This document shows positions 8,875 to 18,145 of a stretch of 64,000 bases of DNA, piece by piece (within the stretch, counting starts at the first letter, position 1; every line of letters starts with the position of its first letter). A program made the position numbers and the translations under genes. The notes beneath the pieces were generated by a model that worked only from the letters and a program-made list of their open reading frames with translations, made no database searches and was not told the DNA's origin. This stretch comes from an uncultured Hoeflea sp. (GTDB taxonomy: Bacteria > Pseudomonadota > Alphaproteobacteria > Rhizobiales > Rhizobiaceae): positions 620,001-684,000 of the forward strand of contig NZ_CANMVK010000002.1 in the NCBI RefSeq assembly GCF_947501405.1, given 5' to 3'.

Positions 8875-9867
8875 ATGGCTCTTCTCAAAGTCAGAAATCT
8901 GACCGTCGCGGTCGGCAAGCGCACCCATCTGGCGGATATCGTCGATGCCTTGTCTTTCGATCTCAATCGCGGCCAATGCCTTGGCATTGTCGGCGAGAGC
9001 GGATCGGGAAAAAGCACCGCCGCCATGGCGATCATGGGCTTGCTGGACGGAAAGTCTCTGGAGATGTCCGGAAGTGTTGTCTTTGACGGCACCGAACTGA
9101 CGGATCTGACGCCACGCGAGTTTCGACGCTTGCAAGGCAGCGATATCGCGATGATCTTTCAGGACCCGATGAGCAGCCTGAACCCCGTATTGCGGATCGG
9201 AGATCAGATCACCGAATGCGTATTGGCACACCATCGCAGTTCCAAGAAAGACGCTTGGGACAAGTCAGTGGATGTGTTGAAGCAGGTCGGCATGCCCGAT
9301 CCCGTCGGAATGATGCAGCGTTACCCGCATCAACTAAGTGGCGGGCAGCGCCAGCGCGTGATGATCGCAATGGCGATCATTTTTAAGCCCCGGTTGCTGA
9401 TTGCGGATGAGCCTACCACTGCGCTTGACTTGACCATTCAGGCCCAGATCCTCGAACTGCTCAAGGCGCTGTCCAGAGATCTTGATATGGGGCTTATCCT
9501 GATCACCCATGATCTCGGCGTGGTTTCGCAGATGTGTGACGAGGTGATCGTTTTGTATTCGGGCCGCGACGTGGAGCGCGGGCCTACCCAGGAGGTGCTG
9601 GAGCATCCCAAGCACCCCTACACGATCGGTTTGCTTGGCGCGCATCCGTCACTCGACGCAGAAGACGCCATGCTGACGCCCATCTCGGGCGCGCCGCCCT
9701 CCATCTGGCGCCGCCCGTCAGGGTGTGCCTTCAGGGACCGTTGCCCGCAGGCTGAAGCGATGTGTGCCGATCAGGTGCCCGAGCTCGCAACGGTGGGACA
9801 TGCGTCCCATCAGGCGGCATGCCTGATCTATGGTGGGCATGTGAGCCCGGAAGGTGAAACAGCGTGA
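8875..9867 (+). CDS. ABC transporter ATP-binding protein, DppD/OppD type
   Basis: A 330-residue ATPase with Walker [10 protein letters not shown], signature LSGGQRQRV, Walker [13 protein letters not shown], and the C-terminal oligopeptide-transporter extension containing the cysteine-rich segment [14 protein letters not shown]. The start is uncertain. An ATG at 8875 gives MALLKVRNL, which matches the usual DppD N-terminus, but AGGA lies too close to it. An upstream ATG at 8794 with GGAGGG would add 27 residues. It is divergent from the binding-protein operon and overlaps the DppF-like gene by four bases. It energises import with that partner. Confidence 0.9.
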   Translation: MALLKVRNLTVAVGKRTHLADIVDALSFDLNRGQCLGIVGESGSGKSTAAMAIMGLLDGKSLEMSGSVVFDGTELTDLTPREFRRLQGSDIAMIFQDPMSSLNPVLRIGDQITECVLAHHRSSKKDAWDKSVDVLKQVGMPDPVGMMQRYPHQLSGGQRQRVMIAMAIIFKPRLLIADEPTTALDLTIQAQILELLKALSRDLDMGLILITHDLGVVSQMCDEVIVLYSGRDVERGPTQEVLEHPKHPYTIGLLGAHPSLDAEDAMLTPISGAPPSIWRRPSGCAFRDRCPQAEAMCADQVPELATVGHASHQAACLIYGGHVSPEGETA

Positions 9868-10883
9868 GTGTACCGGTCTTAAGGGTTGAGGGCCTCAGTG
9901 TTGAGTTCCCCGCTTCGGGCGGCCGTGGATTGTTCAAGCCGAAAACGACTTTCAAGGCGTTGAGCGAGATAAGCCTGTCCCTTGTCGCGGGCGAAGCCTT
10001 GGGACTTATCGGCGAATCCGGAAGCGGCAAAACCACCCTGGGCAAGGCAATTGTCGGGCTGGTTCCAACCTCGCAAGGCAGGATCGAGGTCGCTGGAACC
10101 GAGCTCGATGTGCAGAAGGATGCGGATCGCTCCGCCCTGGCGTGCCAGGTTCAAATGGTGTTTCAGGATCCGTTTTCATCGCTGCATCCACGCAAGACCG
10201 TCGGCAACACGCTGTCGGAACCGTTTCGCATCCAAAAGACGGTGGAAAGCAGCGCCCAACCTGGAAAGGTGGCGGCGCTTTTGCAACGTGTGGGGCTGGA
10301 TCCCGCACATGCGGCGCGATATCCGCAGCATTTCAGCGGCGGCCAAAGACAGCGCATCGCCATTGCCCGCGCTATTGCCAACCAACCTTCGGTGCTGGTT
10401 GCGGACGAGCCTGTCAGCGCGCTTGATGTATCCGTGCAGGCGCAAATCCTGAACCTGCTTGACGAGCTGAAAGCGCAGGAAAACATGGCGATGCTGTTCA
10501 TCAGCCATGATCTGTCTGTGGTCCGGCATCTTTGTCAGCGCATTGCCGTGATGTATCTGGGGCGCATTGTTGAGATCGGTCCTGCGAAGGCCATGGCTGC
10601 CAGTCCGGTGCACCCCTACACGGCGGCCTTGATGTCTGCGGTACCCCGGGTCAAGGCACGCAACAAAGCGATGTCAAAGCCGATCGTTCTCAAGGGGGAC
10701 GTGCCGTCTCATGCGGCAATCCCGAGCGGGTGCCCGTTTCATACCCGGTGCTGGCTCTATGCCAAAAAAGGCCAGCCGGAGCGTTGCCGGTCTGAAGTGC
10801 CGGATCTGGTCGGTGTGGGGGCAGATCGCCAATCCGCCTGTTTCTTTCCTCAGGAAGCTGACCCGTCCGCGGCGGGGGCCTGA
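9864..10883 (+). CDS. ABC transporter ATP-binding protein, DppF/OppF type
   Basis: A 339-residue ATPase with Walker A GESGSGKTT, signature FSGGQRQRI, Walker B VLVADEPVSALD and the family C-terminal cysteine cluster CPFHTRCWLYAKKGQPERC. It overlaps the DppD-like gene at GTGA and completes the heteromeric ATPase pair for the permeases at 5061-6994. The 3' end overlaps the convergent LysR gene by 34 bases, so the two messages are antisense to each other at their tails. Confidence 0.92.
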   Translation: MSVPVLRVEGLSVEFPASGGRGLFKPKTTFKALSEISLSLVAGEALGLIGESGSGKTTLGKAIVGLVPTSQGRIEVAGTELDVQKDADRSALACQVQMVFQDPFSSLHPRKTVGNTLSEPFRIQKTVESSAQPGKVAALLQRVGLDPAHAARYPQHFSGGQRQRIAIARAIANQPSVLVADEPVSALDVSVQAQILNLLDELKAQENMAMLFISHDLSVVRHLCQRIAVMYLGRIVEIGPAKAMAASPVHPYTAALMSAVPRVKARNKAMSKPIVLKGDVPSHAAIPSGCPFHTRCWLYAKKGQPERCRSEVPDLVGVGADRQSACFFPQEADPSAAGA

Positions 10884-11746
10884 CTGCGCAGCCAATTCCA
10901 TAGGCTGCGCACAGCCGGCCGCTGAAGATTGCGCTCCAGCGTTATGGCATAGACAAAACGATCGCTTTCCAGAACCGGACCAGGAGCCTGGATCAATCTG
11001 CCGTCCTTGATCCATGGGTCTGCCCACCGGGGATTGCCAAGATAGACCCCCAGACCACGCGACGCCGCATCAAGCGCAAAGGTCGGGTCCGAGAAGTTGA
11101 GACCTGCCGAGAAATTCATGCGCGACAGGCCGGCATGCCCGTACCATTTCTGCCAGTCGTCGGGCTCTTCATCATGGATCAGAGGCACGGTCTCGGGCGT
11201 CTGCTCGAAGGGCTCCAAAAGGGCGGGGGCGCAAAGCGGCGCCCTCTGCTCGCGTTCGAAAACCTCTCCGATTTCGTGTGGATGTTGAGGCGGGACGTGC
11301 TGAAATGCGATGTCAAATTCCGTCTCGGCCAGTTCCGTTTCATTGGTACCGGTAAACAACCAGGGTTCGATCCCGGGGTCGTCCGCTTTCAGCTGCTGCA
11401 GCCGTGGTAGCAGCCAGCCTGCAGCCAGAATTGGCGGTAGCTTCACCACAACCGTTCCCGGCTTGGAGTAGGAATCAAGCCGCTGCACACCCTGTCGAAC
11501 CATCTCGAGCGCGCCGGCACTGGTCTTGTAGAAGTCCGCCCCTGCGTCCGTCAGCTCGATGCCGCGGCCGACTCGGAGAAACAGCGGTTGACCCAGGTGG
11601 TCCTCAAGCGTGCGGATCTGGTGAGAGATGGCCGATTGGGTGACGTTAAGCTCTTCTGCCGCAAGAGAAAAACCTCCCAATCGCGCCGCGGCTTCAAAGC
11701 CGACAAGCGAGCCCAGGGGTGGAAGCATGCGGTAGGGATTATTCAT
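10850..11746 (-). CDS. LysR family transcriptional regulator (GcvA-like)
   Basis: A 298-residue LysR-type regulator. The N-terminal winged helix-turn-helix is at about residues 10-70, with LAAEELNVTQSAISHQIRTL as the recognition region, followed by a co-inducer-binding domain. The opening PPLGSLVGFEAAARLGGFS places it near the GcvA/AmpR branch. It is divergent from the second agmatine deiminase gene (start 11850), the classic arrangement in which a LysR protein controls its neighbour. A polyamine or guanidino ligand is therefore likely, by inference. The 103-base intergenic region is AT-rich and could hold its site. Confidence 0.88.
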   Translation of the reverse strand: MNNPYRMLPPLGSLVGFEAAARLGGFSLAAEELNVTQSAISHQIRTLEDHLGQPLFLRVGRGIELTDAGADFYKTSAGALEMVRQGVQRLDSYSKPGTVVVKLPPILAAGWLLPRLQQLKADDPGIEPWLFTGTNETELAETEFDIAFQHVPPQHPHEIGEVFEREQRAPLCAPALLEPFEQTPETVPLIHDEEPDDWQKWYGHAGLSRMNFSAGLNFSDPTFALDAASRGLGVYLGNPRWADPWIKDGRLIQAPGPVLESDRFVYAITLERNLQRPAVRSLWNWLRSQAPAADGSAS

Positions 11747-11849
11747 GAGAAGAATTAATCAAATTGGCAAGAAATACGCGTTTGTCCATCACAATACCTC
11801 ATGAATAAGATTGTCGCAAGGTAATCCGCGCAGCGCTCAAGGGGGAAAC

Positions 11850-12866
11850 ATGACGCAGCCAACACCAAAGCAAAGCGGCTTTCGCATGCCCGCCGAATGG
11901 ACGCCACATGAACGGACCTGGATGATGTGGCCGTCAAGGCCCGAGGTCTGGGACGACATGGACGCCACCTGTCGCAACTATGCGGCGGTGGCCCACAGCA
12001 TTCGCCGTTTTGAGCCGCTCACCATGTTGGTGCGCAGCGAGGACATGGCAGAGGCGCGCAACTTTTTGGGCAGTGACATTGAGCTGCTGGAGCACGCTAT
12101 CAATGACAGCTGGGCGCGCGACGCCGGGCCCTGTTTTCTGGTGAACGGCGAGAACGAGCGGGCAGCGGTTTCGTTTGAATTCAATGCCTGGGGCGGCAAC
12201 TACACGCCTTACGACGGTGACAACGCAGCCTCAGCTGCGATTTGCAAGGCCGCCGGGGTGCGCGAGTTCACCTCACGTCTTGTGGCGGAGGGCGGCGGGG
12301 TAAGCGTCGATGGCGAGGGCACAATTCTAACCACCAGGAGCTGTTTTCCAAACATCAACCGCAATCCGGATTGGCGGCTTGAAGACATCGAAACCGAACT
12401 GATGCAAATGCTGGGCGGCGATAAGGTTGTCTGGCTGCCGGGCAACCACCTGGAAACCGAAACCGACGGCCATGTCGATGGCACGGCTGTTTTCCTCGCA
12501 CCCGGTATCGTTCTGGTCGAGGGCGAAGGACCGGTTGATCACGAATGGTACGACATCAACGTTGCCAACATCGCCGCGCTCGAGGCGCAGACGGACGCCA
12601 AAGGCAGGGCTTTCAAGCTGGTCCGGGTTCCCGATGCGGCCGGTCATGGATCGGATCATGAGAAGTTCTGCAGCTCCTATGTGAATTCCTACATCTGCAA
12701 CGGCGCTGTGGTGATGCCGAAATACGGCCTGCGCGAAGATGATCTCGTGCGCGAAGTCTATGAGGAATACCTGCCGGGCCGCGAGATTGTGCAGGTGGAA
12801 ATTCCCTCCATCGCAATCGGTGGCGGCGGCATCCATTGTATCACCCAGCAGGAGCCAAAAGCATGA
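11850..12866 (+). CDS. aguA: Agmatine deiminase
   Basis: A 338-residue cytosolic agmatine deiminase and the most canonical of the three family members here. The segment MPAEWTPHERTWMMWPSRP matches the usual substrate-loop region. Catalytic residues are in place: D91 in WARDAGP, H208/D210 in TDGHVDG and C330 in GGGGIHCITQQ. The reaction is agmatine plus water to N-carbamoylputrescine plus ammonia, feeding AguB at 2785-3663. The ATG at 11850 follows AAGGGGG, and no signal peptide is present. It overlaps the next homologue by four bases (ATGA) and is transcribed away from the LysR gene. Confidence 0.92.
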   Translation: MTQPTPKQSGFRMPAEWTPHERTWMMWPSRPEVWDDMDATCRNYAAVAHSIRRFEPLTMLVRSEDMAEARNFLGSDIELLEHAINDSWARDAGPCFLVNGENERAAVSFEFNAWGGNYTPYDGDNAASAAICKAAGVREFTSRLVAEGGGVSVDGEGTILTTRSCFPNINRNPDWRLEDIETELMQMLGGDKVVWLPGNHLETETDGHVDGTAVFLAPGIVLVEGEGPVDHEWYDINVANIAALEAQTDAKGRAFKLVRVPDAAGHGSDHEKFCSSYVNSYICNGAVVMPKYGLREDDLVREVYEEYLPGREIVQVEIPSIAIGGGGIHCITQQEPKA

Positions 12867-13915
12867 CCCAGGATCTCCAAGCAGCATTGGCGGCAGGCAA
12901 GACACCGGGCGAACTGGGATTTGTCATGCCAGCCGAAACAGTCCGGCATACCGCATGCTGGATGGCCTGGGTGCATGATGATGACCCTGAAACCTGGGGC
13001 GCCGAGCTGCCGAGGGTTCAGCGGGCCTTTGTCGAGATTGCGACCGCAATTTCCCAGTTCGAACCGGTTCGCGTTGTGGCCCACCCTGAAACCTGCAAGC
13101 AAGCCCGCAGGATGCTGCCCCCGCAGGTGGACGTCGTCGCCTTGGGCCAGGATGATCTGTGGTTTCGCGACACCGGTCCCTTGTTTGTGCAAAATGACAA
13201 AGGTCAGACCATTGGATCGAATCTTGTGTTCAACAACTGGGGGAACAAATTCCCGATTGAACCGGGAGACCGTGATGTCGGTGCAAATCTTGTGAACCAT
13301 CTGGGTCTGCCGCTGTTCCAGTCACCGCTTTGCGGTGAAGGCGGCGGTCTGATCAGTGACGGGCGCGGGACTGTGATCACCACGGAGACCTGCTTTCTGA
13401 ACCCGAACAGAAATGCGGGCATGAGCAAGGCGGATGTCGAACGCGAGCTGTTTCACGCAATCGGTGCGCGCAAGGTGATCTGGCTGCCTGGCGACACCGA
13501 AGAATGGATTACCGATGGTCATATCGACGGGGTGCTGACCTATATCAAACCCGGCCACGTTCTTTTTGAGGACAATCCGGATGACGACAATCCGCACCAA
13601 CAGGTGTGCCGTGAAAACCTTAAGGCCCTGCGCGGTCAGACGGATGCGGACGGCAACGAAATCCAGATCACCTTGCTGGACGAGGCGTACCTGTTCCGTC
13701 ACGACAGCGAATTCACCGCCACCTCCTACGTCAATTGCTATATTGCCAATGGCGGGGTTGTTTTGCCACACTTCGGCACATCTGAGACGGATGACGCCGC
13801 TGTCGCCACATTCCAGGATGCGTTTCCGGATCGGCGCATTGTGCAGGTGGATATCCGTGACATTTGCTGGAACGGCGGTGGCATCCACTGCATGACGCAG
13901 CAGCAACCGACATAA
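12863..13915 (+). CDS. Agmatine deiminase family protein, divergent paralogue
   Basis: A 350-residue agmatine-deiminase-family protein directly overlapping the preceding aguA (ATGA), with GGAGCC upstream of its start. Catalytic residues are retained: D103 in LWFRDTGP, H220/D222 in TDGHIDG and C343 in GGGIHCMTQQ. The region after MPAE reads TVRHTACWMAWVHDDDP instead of the usual WP-containing form, so the substrate pocket differs from the upstream copy. It may act on another guanidino compound or form a hetero-oligomer with its partner; both are inference. No signal peptide is visible. Confidence 0.88.
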   Translation: MTQDLQAALAAGKTPGELGFVMPAETVRHTACWMAWVHDDDPETWGAELPRVQRAFVEIATAISQFEPVRVVAHPETCKQARRMLPPQVDVVALGQDDLWFRDTGPLFVQNDKGQTIGSNLVFNNWGNKFPIEPGDRDVGANLVNHLGLPLFQSPLCGEGGGLISDGRGTVITTETCFLNPNRNAGMSKADVERELFHAIGARKVIWLPGDTEEWITDGHIDGVLTYIKPGHVLFEDNPDDDNPHQQVCRENLKALRGQTDADGNEIQITLLDEAYLFRHDSEFTATSYVNCYIANGGVVLPHFGTSETDDAAVATFQDAFPDRRIVQVDIRDICWNGGGIHCMTQQQPT

Positions 13916-13924
13916 GGGGCGAAA

Positions 13925-14821
13925 ATGTTCAACCGATCAGCGCAAAAGCAGCTCAGCCCATGTGTTACCCTGATTGACCGGGCGAAGAAGTCACCCGAAA
14001 GCCTGGCAACCTGTATGCAAAAGCTGGCGGTGGCCGTTGATCTGGTCGGCCAGAGCGGATTTTTGTCTGCCCTGGCCGAGGTCTGTCAGGCGGCGTCTGG
14101 CTATGACAGCACCTTCGTTGCGGCGTATTTCGACGGCCATTCGCCCGTGGAACTCTACGATAATCTGGATGCGCAGTTCAGTGCGTCGACGATCAAGCCC
14201 TATCTCGACTTCGCCTATCTTCTCGACCCGTTCTACACGCTGATCCAAACAAAAGCCCATGGCGACGTCGTCACGCTCAAGGAGTGTGCGCCAGATGATT
14301 TCCTGACGTCTGAATACTACCGCACCTTTTATGCCGGAACGGGGCTGTTTGACGAGACCAGCCTGTATGTGCCGTTTGGGGATGGAGCCTGCCTGCTGGT
14401 TTCGCTGGGCAGCCGCCAGGAAGATTTTGAGCTTTCAGATCAGGCGCGCGAGATGCTCAACGCGCTTTACCCCTGTATCGCGGCGGTCTGCCGGCGCCAC
14501 TGGCCCAAGCTGGATCCCGCCAATGTGACCGGACAGGGGCGCATCGGCGTCCATCTTGAGAAGTCCTTCGAGCGTTTTTCAACATCGGTGCTAAGCGCGC
14601 GCGAAGCGGAGATCGTCCATTTGATCCTCAAGGGGCATTCTTCCAAATCCATCGCACGTGTGTTGGGCAACAGCCCCGAAACGGTCAAAGTGCACCGCAA
14701 GCGCATCCACAACAAACTGGAGATCGGGTCGCAGGGAGAGCTGTTTTCGCTGTTTCTGGAGGCCCTGGCCTGCACCCCTTCAAACGCAACACAGGACCCG
14801 CTCACCTACCTCACCAGATAG
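13925..14821 (+). CDS. LuxR family transcriptional regulator
   Basis: A 298-residue regulator with a C-terminal LuxR/FixJ-type helix-turn-helix at about 220-285 (LSAREAEIVHLILKGHSSKS, then TVKVHRKRIHNKL). The N-terminal 200 residues are of unknown ligand specificity and lack a phospho-acceptor receiver pattern. It starts nine bases after the deiminase stop, so it belongs to the aguA operon. It is one of two obvious candidates, with the LysR protein, to control the polyamine genes and perhaps the GATACC/GGGG elements. Three inverted repeats follow its stop. Confidence 0.85.
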   Translation: MFNRSAQKQLSPCVTLIDRAKKSPESLATCMQKLAVAVDLVGQSGFLSALAEVCQAASGYDSTFVAAYFDGHSPVELYDNLDAQFSASTIKPYLDFAYLLDPFYTLIQTKAHGDVVTLKECAPDDFLTSEYYRTFYAGTGLFDETSLYVPFGDGACLLVSLGSRQEDFELSDQAREMLNALYPCIAAVCRRHWPKLDPANVTGQGRIGVHLEKSFERFSTSVLSAREAEIVHLILKGHSSKSIARVLGNSPETVKVHRKRIHNKLEIGSQGELFSLFLEALACTPSNATQDPLTYLTR

Positions 14822-14848
14822 GCATGCGGATCGTCGGTGCCAAAGCAA

Positions 14849-14880
14849 TTCAGGTTCAGACGAAATCGGCTGAACCTGAA
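14849..14880 (+). terminator. Perfect 11-bp inverted repeat after the LuxR gene
   Basis: TTCAGGTTCAG at 14849-14859 pairs exactly with CTGAACCTGAA at 14870-14880 across a 10-base loop. It lies between convergent genes, so it could end transcripts from either side. No T-run follows. Confidence 0.5.
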
Positions 14881-14950
14881 TGTATCAACGAAGTCTACGG
14901 ACTAAATCGTTGTCCCGCTTCCAGCGAAGTGCCAGGCGATCTACAGCGCC

Positions 14951-14970
14951 GCGCATCCAATCGGATGCGC
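14951..14970. repeat. Short palindromic intergenic repeat
   Basis: GCGCATCC and GGATGCGC form a perfect 8-bp stem with an AATC loop. The surrounding CTACAGCGCC...AAAGGACGCTGTAACACTTTG resembles abundant intergenic palindromes that I recall from Rhizobiales genomes. That link rests on memory, not a search. Confidence 0.45.
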
Positions 14971-15011
14971 AAAGGACGCTGTAACACTTTGAAAGAATGA
15001 ATGTACGTTAT

Positions 15012-15035
15012 CGCTCAATTGAATCCAATTGAGCG
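15012..15035 (-). terminator. Perfect 10-bp inverted repeat before the end of the amidohydrolase gene
   Basis: CGCTCAATTG at 15012-15021 and CAATTGAGCG at 15026-15035 form a perfect stem with loop AATC, ten bases beyond the stop of the leftward amidohydrolase gene. It probably terminates or protects that transcript. Confidence 0.45.
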
Positions 15036-15044
15036 CGACATGCA

Positions 15045-16727
15045 TTAATCTGAAAACAGACCGCCTGCATCGAACACAGCTTCACCCTGCAACAGGGTTG
15101 CTTCGATCTTCGCGTTTGCTATTTCCGCAACCGGCATCTCAAGGATGTTCTCACTGATCACCACCAGATCGGCGTATTTTCCAACCTCAATGGATCCTGT
15201 GCGATCATCATGTTTCAGCAGGTAGGCGGGGTTTATCGTCATCGCCTCAATGGCTGTGGCGACATCGGGCAAACCGTTGCTGTCACGTCCGACGGCGGCC
15301 GTGATCTTGACCAGCGGGTTCAATTCGTCCGCGTCCCAATCGCTGCTCAGCGTCACGGTTGCGCCCGCATCGATCAGGTCGCCAGCGGCAAGCAGCCGGG
15401 TGGCGCGATCGCCGAGAAATGTCTGCATGAAATCGACATAGCCGGAATCCAGCGCGCTCGGCGCGAGCTGAAAATCTGCCACTGCGTCCAGTTCCGCAAA
15501 ACGGGGGTGATCTTGCGGGTCGGTCAGATAAAGATGTGTCAGGCGATGGGGACCCGATGCCCGGTCGGCATGGGCAATCGCATCGAGGGCCAGACGCGCG
15601 CCATAATCGCCGGTGACATGGAAATGAAGTTGAAATCCCGCGGCGCTCAATTCACGGGCAGCGCGCATCAAGTCCTCTTCGGGGAAATACAGATAGCCAT
15701 GTTCTTCGCCTTGCCTGAGGCCCAGGCCGTCTTCGTAAGGGGCAAGCAGAGCACCGGTGGCCTGGCTTAGAATGCCATCGACATAGATCTTGGCCTGATT
15801 GAACCGCACCAGACGTTCCGGGTCATTGTGATAGAGTTCACGCAGCTCGGCGAGCTGGTCTTCAAACGGCCTGTCGGGATAGATGTAAAACGCATTGGAG
15901 GCGCGAATTGTCAGCGCGCCATTGTCCTCCGCCCAATCCCAGACCTTGTGGTGTCCCTGAGGCCAGTACCCACCCGCATCGCTTGCGGTTGTGATCCCGT
16001 TTGCGTTGAGCTCCTTTGCAGCGGCCAGAAGGCTGTCATAGGCAAAGTCCAGATTGTCCCTGGTTGGCGGAAACGCCTGGGTGCGCAAATTATGCGGAGC
16101 GTTTTCAAGCACCACGCCATTGGGCGCGCCGGCATCATTTCGCAAGATGATGTTTCCATTCGGAGCGTCGGCGGCAGTGTCGTAACCAACGCTTCTCAGC
16201 GCCAGGGAGTTGGCCCATGCGCCATGGCCGATGTCATCGAGAATAAGAACCGGACGGTCCGGCACAAGCTCATCCAGCACCGCAACCGGATTGGGGTGCA
16301 GCTCCAGAAGGGCGGTCATGTTCACACCCGATCCCAGCACCCATTCACCGGTGTCTCCATTCTCGGCGCAATCTTCGACCGTGGCGCGATAATTGTCGAG
16401 ATTATCAAACGGCTCGAACTCGCAAAGCACCGAGTTCACCCCGGCTTCGACGGCATGCAAGTGGACATCCTGAAATCCCGGCAACACCATGCGCCCCATA
16501 AGGTCAATCACCTTGGGGTCTTGGCCGGCGGCGGCCATCACGCTTGTCATCGATCCCACTGCGATGATGATCCCGTCAGGATCGAAGGCAACCGCTTCTG
16601 CCCAGCTGCGGTTTTCATCCACGCTGTAGATGTTGCCACCTGTCAGCACCACGGTTTGCGCCAGCCCCACCTGAGGAAACAAGGCAAGCGCCAAAGCAAC
16701 CGTCGTTTGAAGCAGTGTCTTTTTCAC
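15045..16727 (-). CDS. Exported amidohydrolase (YtcJ-like metal-dependent hydrolase)
   Basis: A 560-residue amidohydrolase-superfamily protein with a Sec signal peptide (MKKTLLQTTVALALALFPQV, cut near LAQ). Metal-site motifs are the HLH in GFQDVHLHAVEAG, later histidines in LHFHVTG and THLYLTDP, and the aspartate in LSSDWDADELNP. The C-terminal YLLKHDDRTGSIEVGKYADL is the usual return to the composite beta domain. YtcJ-type proteins hydrolyse amide or imide bonds, but the substrate here is unknown. I chose GTG at 16727 because GGGAGG stands just upstream. It lies 60 bases beyond the hydantoinase/carbamoylase-type gene on the same strand. Confidence 0.82.
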   Translation of the reverse strand: MKKTLLQTTVALALALFPQVGLAQTVVLTGGNIYSVDENRSWAEAVAFDPDGIIIAVGSMTSVMAAAGQDPKVIDLMGRMVLPGFQDVHLHAVEAGVNSVLCEFEPFDNLDNYRATVEDCAENGDTGEWVLGSGVNMTALLELHPNPVAVLDELVPDRPVLILDDIGHGAWANSLALRSVGYDTAADAPNGNIILRNDAGAPNGVVLENAPHNLRTQAFPPTRDNLDFAYDSLLAAAKELNANGITTASDAGGYWPQGHHKVWDWAEDNGALTIRASNAFYIYPDRPFEDQLAELRELYHNDPERLVRFNQAKIYVDGILSQATGALLAPYEDGLGLRQGEEHGYLYFPEEDLMRAARELSAAGFQLHFHVTGDYGARLALDAIAHADRASGPHRLTHLYLTDPQDHPRFAELDAVADFQLAPSALDSGYVDFMQTFLGDRATRLLAAGDLIDAGATVTLSSDWDADELNPLVKITAAVGRDSNGLPDVATAIEAMTINPAYLLKHDDRTGSIEVGKYADLVVISENILEMPVAEIANAKIEATLLQGEAVFDAGGLFSD

Positions 16728-16787
16728 GTTCGTTCCTCCCAAGTTGACAGCTTTTGTGCGAGCCTTTCTTGCATAAGGCCATGGTTC

Positions 16788-18113
16788 TCACCGGTGAAGT
16801 GAATCCGCTTCATGCGGAGTTCTCGTATGGCTGGGCGTCTCGGCCTCGTCAGGTTCACCTCGCGACGGATGCACCGCATCACGTGATTGGGCAAATTCAA
16901 GTGCGATATCAAGCAGGACATTCGCCCCGGCTGCGACATGTTTCGGTGCGGCGTATTCGCGTTCATTATGGCTCACCCCGCCCTTGCACGGGACAAAGAC
17001 CAGCGTTGAAGGAACGACGCGAGCAAGGTTGAAGGCATCGTGACCGGCGCCCGAGATGATGTCCATCGCGGGATAGCCACGCGCTACGGCGGCATTTCGC
17101 GCGGCATCCACCATGTCTTGATCAAAACGCACGACAGGGGAGTGCCATGTGCAATCTGCCTTGAGCTTCAGATGTTCATTGTCGCTGGCGATTTGGTCAA
17201 TGCCCGCCAGGAATTTCTGTTGCATCTGCTCCAGCATAGTTTCATCCGGATGGCGCAAATCGACGGACAGCCTGATTTGTTCCGGTACGACGTTGATTGA
17301 TCCCGGGTGAGCGCCAATTTCGCCGATCGTGGCACGTGCGGCGGTATCTCCGTCCGGAAGTCCAAAAACCAGATCAATCACCCGCGCGAGCGCCGGTACC
17401 GGATCCCGGCGGGCGGCCATCGGGACGGGCCCTGCATGGGTCGTTTCGCCTTGCAGCACAATGGTGAACCAGCGGATCGCCTGACCGCCCGTGACGATGC
17501 CGATGGTCTTGTCTTCCATTTCCAGAATGGGGCCTTGCTCAATATGCAGTTCGGCATAGTGCCCGATCTGGTGAAACCCGGGCGGCAAACCATTGTCATA
17601 CCCATGAGCTGTAAGCTCGTCGGCAACCCGAACGCCGCTTGAATCCTCGGTTGCCAGCACGTCGGGCAATGACAACGCACCGGTAAAGACCCCCGATCCC
17701 ATCATCGCAGGTTGAAACCTTGTCCCTTCCTCGTTGGTCCAGATGGCCACATCCACGGGAGCGCGCGTCTGAATGCCCCGGTCGTCAAGGGTTTCGAGAA
17801 CCTCCAGCCCGGCGAGCACACCCAGCACGCCGTCAAACCGGCCTCCATTGGGCTGGGTATCGAGGTGAGAGCCGAGCACCACCGGCAACGCGTCGGCATC
17901 GCTGCCCGCACGCCGCACGAAAAGGTTTCCGACCTTGTCATATGTCGCGCGATAGCCCCTGTTTTCGCACCAGGCGAGAAACAGTTCGCGGCCGTCGATA
18001 TCATCCTGGGACAGAGCAAGCCGGCGGCTGCCATTGCCGGGAATTGCCCCGATTTCGGCCATATCCATAAGGCGCGACCACAAACGGTCGGAATTGATGG
18101 AAGGGGCTGTCAT
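16788..18113 (-). CDS. M20 family Zn-dependent hydrolase (N-carbamoyl-amino acid hydrolase/allantoate amidohydrolase type)
   Basis: A 441-residue M20-family amidase of the hydantoinase/carbamoylase branch. Metal ligands are recognisable: the histidine and aspartate of LGSHLDTQPNGGRFDG, the glutamates of WTNEEGTRF, the histidine of ELHIEQGP, and the late histidine of KGGVSHNERE. These enzymes cleave N-carbamoyl or ureido groups from amino-acid-like substrates. In this locus an N-carbamoyl compound would fit, but N-carbamoylputrescine already has AguB. The ATG at 18113 follows AAAGGAAAGAG. About 30 bases separate it from the MOSC gene upstream, so they are probably co-transcribed. Confidence 0.85.
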   Translation of the reverse strand: MTAPSINSDRLWSRLMDMAEIGAIPGNGSRRLALSQDDIDGRELFLAWCENRGYRATYDKVGNLFVRRAGSDADALPVVLGSHLDTQPNGGRFDGVLGVLAGLEVLETLDDRGIQTRAPVDVAIWTNEEGTRFQPAMMGSGVFTGALSLPDVLATEDSSGVRVADELTAHGYDNGLPPGFHQIGHYAELHIEQGPILEMEDKTIGIVTGGQAIRWFTIVLQGETTHAGPVPMAARRDPVPALARVIDLVFGLPDGDTAARATIGEIGAHPGSINVVPEQIRLSVDLRHPDETMLEQMQQKFLAGIDQIASDNEHLKLKADCTWHSPVVRFDQDMVDAARNAAVARGYPAMDIISGAGHDAFNLARVVPSTLVFVPCKGGVSHNEREYAAPKHVAAGANVLLDIALEFAQSRDAVHPSRGEPDEAETPSHTRTPHEADSLHR

Positions 18114-18145
18114 ATCTCTTTCCTTTGATCGAACTGAAAATCTCA

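Noticed and set aside
15828-16802. 324-residue open frame opposite the amidohydrolase
   Set aside because: No motif or start signal; a shadow of a well-supported gene on the other strand.
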